From the NCBI GenBank assembly GCA_005877365.1, contig VBPP01000036.1, forward strand, positions 1 through 6,084: 6,084 nucleotides of DNA, written 5' to 3'. A program made the position numbers and the translations under genes. The stretch comes from Nitrososphaerota archaeon (GTDB taxonomy: Archaea > Thermoproteota > Nitrososphaeria > Nitrososphaerales > Gagatemarchaeaceae). The first letter of the stretch is position 1. Each line of letters begins with the position of its first letter. Below, in pieces: positions 4,279 through 6,084 of the stretch. The notes under the pieces are model-generated. The model was not told the DNA's origin. It made no database searches and worked only from the letters and a program-made list of their open reading frames with translations.

Positions 4279-5343
4279 ATGGATAAGGCCACTATTGTAA
4301 CGTACCCTGACGAATTCGCGAAGAACGAGATCACAGAGTTGGCCAAGGCCGCGGGTTACTCGGTGGAAGCCTTGATCACTCAGAAGCAGGTTGTGAAATC
4401 CGAGTACGGAGTCGGCGTGGGCAAGGCACAAGAGCTCAAGGAGATCGTAAGCCAGAACGGCTCGAAGACGCTCATCATCGATGAGGAACTCACATCTTCC
4501 CAAGCCAACAACCTCGCGAAGGCAACACACGTGGAAATTGTCGACCGAGACAGACTGATTCTCAATATCTTTGCGAAGAGGGCGGTTACCACTGAAGCCA
4601 AGCTGCAGGTTCAGCTCGCAGAACTTCGATACGAGATGCCGCGTGCGAGGGATGCGGTACGCTACTCAGTCAAGGGAGAAAGGGCTGGATTCTCTGGGTT
4701 GGGGGAGTCGGCTGTCGACGTCAAGTTTAGAGCCTTGAAGCGTCGGATGACAACGATCAGAGAGAAGCTCAAGAGAGCCGAGTCGTACAGGACGCTTCAG
4801 AGGACCGAACGGAGAAAGCTCAACATGCCGTTCGTCTCTCTCGCGGGCTACACCAGCAGTGGAAAGACTACGCTCTTCAACAGGCTGGCTGCTGAATCGA
4901 AGGAAGAGTCTCCGAAACTGTTCACCACACTGACCACGACGACGAGAGCCATAACCCTTGGGGATTCGAGAAGAAAAGTCATGCTCTCTGATACAGTGGG
5001 GTTTGTCTCAAGGCTTCCGACGTACATGGTCGAGTCGTTCAAGTCAACTCTGGAGGAGCTTACTTACGCGGACCTCATTCTCTTGCTCCTCGATGCGAGC
5101 GAGAGCGAACAAGCCCTATGGATAAAGCTCACCAGTTGTCGGGACACGCTCAACGAACTCAAAGTCGATCCCAAGAAGATCTTGGTGGTCCTCAACAAGA
5201 TTGACCTTGTGAAGGAGCTAGGCTCAAGGCGCTTCGAGGAGGAGAACCTCTTCAAGGGCCTCTCCATCATCAAAATCTCCGCGGTCCGAGGGGATGGGCT
5301 GCACCAGCTCAGGAATCATATCTCGAACGCGATTTTTACCTGA
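4279..5343 (+). CDS. hflX: HflX-family ribosome-associated GTPase, archaeal type
   Basis: A 354-residue GTPase of the HflX family, which binds the large ribosomal subunit in the cytoplasm. Bacterial HflX splits stalled or stress-arrested ribosomes; the archaeal role is less defined. Order: N-terminal HflX domain (about 1-130, with VGVGKAQELK at 45-54), the Gly-rich linker GFSGLGES (137-144) and coiled helices to about 180, matching the archaeal form rather than bacterial RGPGETxLExDRR. The G domain follows: G1 GYTSSGKT (190-197), G2 region FTTLTTTTR (215-223), G3 DTVGF (238-242) with RLP, G4 NKID (306-309) and G5 SAVRGDG (334-340). The chain ends soon after the G domain, so the extra C-terminal domain of bacterial HflX is absent. 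G2 has TTTT where FATLDPTTR is common. The start at ATG 4279 is set by the TATA box. It appears monocistronic. Confidence 0.93.
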   Translation: MDKATIVTYPDEFAKNEITELAKAAGYSVEALITQKQVVKSEYGVGVGKAQELKEIVSQNGSKTLIIDEELTSSQANNLAKATHVEIVDRDRLILNIFAKRAVTTEAKLQVQLAELRYEMPRARDAVRYSVKGERAGFSGLGESAVDVKFRALKRRMTTIREKLKRAESYRTLQRTERRKLNMPFVSLAGYTSSGKTTLFNRLAAESKEESPKLFTTLTTTTRAITLGDSRRKVMLSDTVGFVSRLPTYMVESFKSTLEELTYADLILLLLDASESEQALWIKLTSCRDTLNELKVDPKKILVVLNKIDLVKELGSRRFEEENLFKGLSIIKISAVRGDGLHQLRNHISNAIFT

Positions 5344-5625
5344 GATCAGGCACCATGGTTGGTGTGACCCTTGACTAAAGGTAGTCTCATTGAGCGAAAA
5401 GTTGGCGACCTCGGGGAGTCAGGTAGTATGGTTGCCTCCCCCGATGGGTGACGATGTGCAATTCTCTGGATATGTCTCCCCGGTGTCTTCTGGACTGCCG
5501 ATTCAGTCCGGCCTTTGAAGGCGGGGTATTACACTGCTCCCCAAAATGGAATGAGAATCAGAATTCAGGATTCATAAATCAAATATTTAGAGCGGGCCCG
5601 CTATTTTCGAAAGGGTCGAGAGAAG
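5344..5625. other. Structured spacer between hflX and the V4R gene
   Basis: This 282-bp spacer has no convincing gene but several inverted repeats. TCGGGGAG (5411-5418) pairs with CTCCCCCGA (5436-5444) with one bulged C. GGACTG (5492-5497) pairs with CAGTCC (5504-5509), extendable by two pairs. GCCTT-TG-AAGGC (5511-5522) follows directly. CACC-ATGGTT-GGTG lies just after the hflX stop. They precede the V4R promoter at 5581, so they would belong to the hflX 3' UTR or to a separate small RNA. No T-rich terminator is seen. Confidence 0.45.
5581..5602 (+). promoter_or_regulatory. TATA box and 12-bp palindromic operator of the V4R gene
   Basis: AAATATTTA (5581-5589) is a strong TATA-like box whose TSS would fall near 5611, about 15 nt before ATG 5626. 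Two bases further on, AGCGGGCCCGCT (5591-5602) is a perfect 12-bp palindrome in the gap between TATA box and TSS, the classic site for an archaeal repressor that blocks polymerase recruitment. Confidence 0.5.
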
Positions 5626-6084
5626 ATGCAAGAACCTGACTCGGTCCAGCTTCCAAAGATTGAGGATTTTTATGACCTGAGCTACGAGAGCGGCGAGATT
5701 CATCTTCGGGGGGTAAAGGGAAGAGCCTTCATGCTGCCGACGAAAGCGTGGGCCACGCTACGAACGTCGCTTTCCCGCCTATTCAAGGAGAACGCCGTAC
5801 AGTTCATGTCGCACGCGGGCTATGCCGTCGGAATATCATACGTAGAGCAGGCTCAGAAACTCGAGGGAAAGCCGAAGAAATTGCTGAGGATTCTGCTATC
5901 GATAGCCAAAACATCTGGTTGGGGGCATTTCTCTGTCGAGGGTGATACAGATAATGGTACGCAACTCACCGTAATCGCAAAGAATTGCTCATTCTGCCAT
6001 AACGAGTCGTCCACAGAGTCGCCCGTCTGCCACTTTCTTGTAGGTTTCGTGAACGGTATGGTGGATTACCTGTACGGCAAGCCC
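5626..6084 (+). CDS. V4R (4-vinyl reductase-like) domain protein, runs off right edge
   Basis: 153 residues are visible and the frame is open to the last base. V4R domains bind small, often hydrophobic ligands and occur in archaeal predicted hydrocarbon-binding proteins, in sensors such as the XylR/DmpR N-terminus, and in enzymes of pigment synthesis. The N-terminal part (LSRLFKENAVQFMSHAGYAVGISYVEQ, about 48-75) fits the domain's first helices and its Gly-rich GYxxG signature. The Cys-containing core is NCSFC (C121, C124) then SPVCHFLVGFVNGMVDYL (132-149), with C135 in the conserved PVCxFxxG context; such cysteines may bind a metal. The start is ATG 5626, preceded by GAGAGAAG and a TATA box at 5581. 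A C-terminal partner domain (HTH, for example) would be outside the window. A palindrome at the promoter suggests tight, perhaps autogenous control. Confidence 0.85.
   Translation, partial: MQEPDSVQLPKIEDFYDLSYESGEIHLRGVKGRAFMLPTKAWATLRTSLSRLFKENAVQFMSHAGYAVGISYVEQAQKLEGKPKKLLRILLSIAKTSGWGHFSVEGDTDNGTQLTVIAKNCSFCHNESSTESPVCHFLVGFVNGMVDYLYGKP

Noticed and set aside
3966..4286. 106-codon plus-strand open frame ahead of hflX
   Set aside because: It starts at TTG without a promoter, has no recognisable pattern and runs through the hflX TATA box and start.
5448..5639. 63-codon plus-strand open frame before the V4R gene
   Set aside because: It crosses the V4R TATA box, palindrome and start codon, and has unusual composition.
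1..6084. CRISPR array
   Set aside because: No regularly spaced direct repeats of 20-40 bp are present on either strand.

Overview
The window reads as archaeal, most plausibly a moderately high-GC member of the Thermoproteota (Nitrososphaeria-like or a related soil or sediment lineage). The evidence is an archaeal-type HflX GTPase without a bacterial C-terminal domain, a V4R-domain protein, exported proteins rich in Ser/Thr and N-glycosylation sequons, and several starts where a TATA-like box lies about 26 bp upstream of the start codon, as in leaderless or near-leaderless archaeal transcripts. The assignment below phylum level is inference.

Layout from left to right. Positions 1-520 (minus) hold the N-terminal part of an exported, beta-rich protein with a Ser/Thr linker that runs off the left edge. 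Its signal peptide and its mature domain are in different frames, so a one-base shift near 449-490 is apparent. Positions 521-886 contain no convincing gene but carry a sequence resembling the right end of an IS200/IS605-family (TnpB-type) element, without a transposase or tnpB body, and a hairpin plus T-rich terminator for the next gene. Positions 887-2116 (minus) encode a 409-residue secreted helical protein made of four related helical-hairpin units, one of them interrupted by a poly-Thr segment flanked by the protein's only two cysteines.

Positions 2314-3334 form a divergent redox module: an NADPH-dependent FMN reductase-family flavoprotein (minus) and an HxlR-family regulator (plus), sharing a nearly palindromic TATA box and a perfect 15-bp inverted repeat on the reductase side. 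By analogy with bacterial YodB/AzoR1 and QorR pairs, the regulator may sense electrophiles or quinones through an N-terminal cysteine and control the reductase and itself. A 60-residue basic protein with an internal 25-residue duplication follows (3468-3650, minus).

Positions 3651-4278 are about 630 bp without a convincing gene, with one good inverted repeat. HflX (4279-5343, plus) is apparently leaderless. After a structured 280-bp spacer, a V4R-domain protein begins at 5626 and runs off the right edge. A perfect 12-bp palindrome sits directly downstream of its TATA box.

The window looks like a set of individually promoted housekeeping, stress-response and envelope genes rather than one long operon. 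The most unusual items are the Thr-loop helical repeat protein, the solitary IS605-like right end, the frameshifted exported protein, and the three promoter-proximal palindromic sites.
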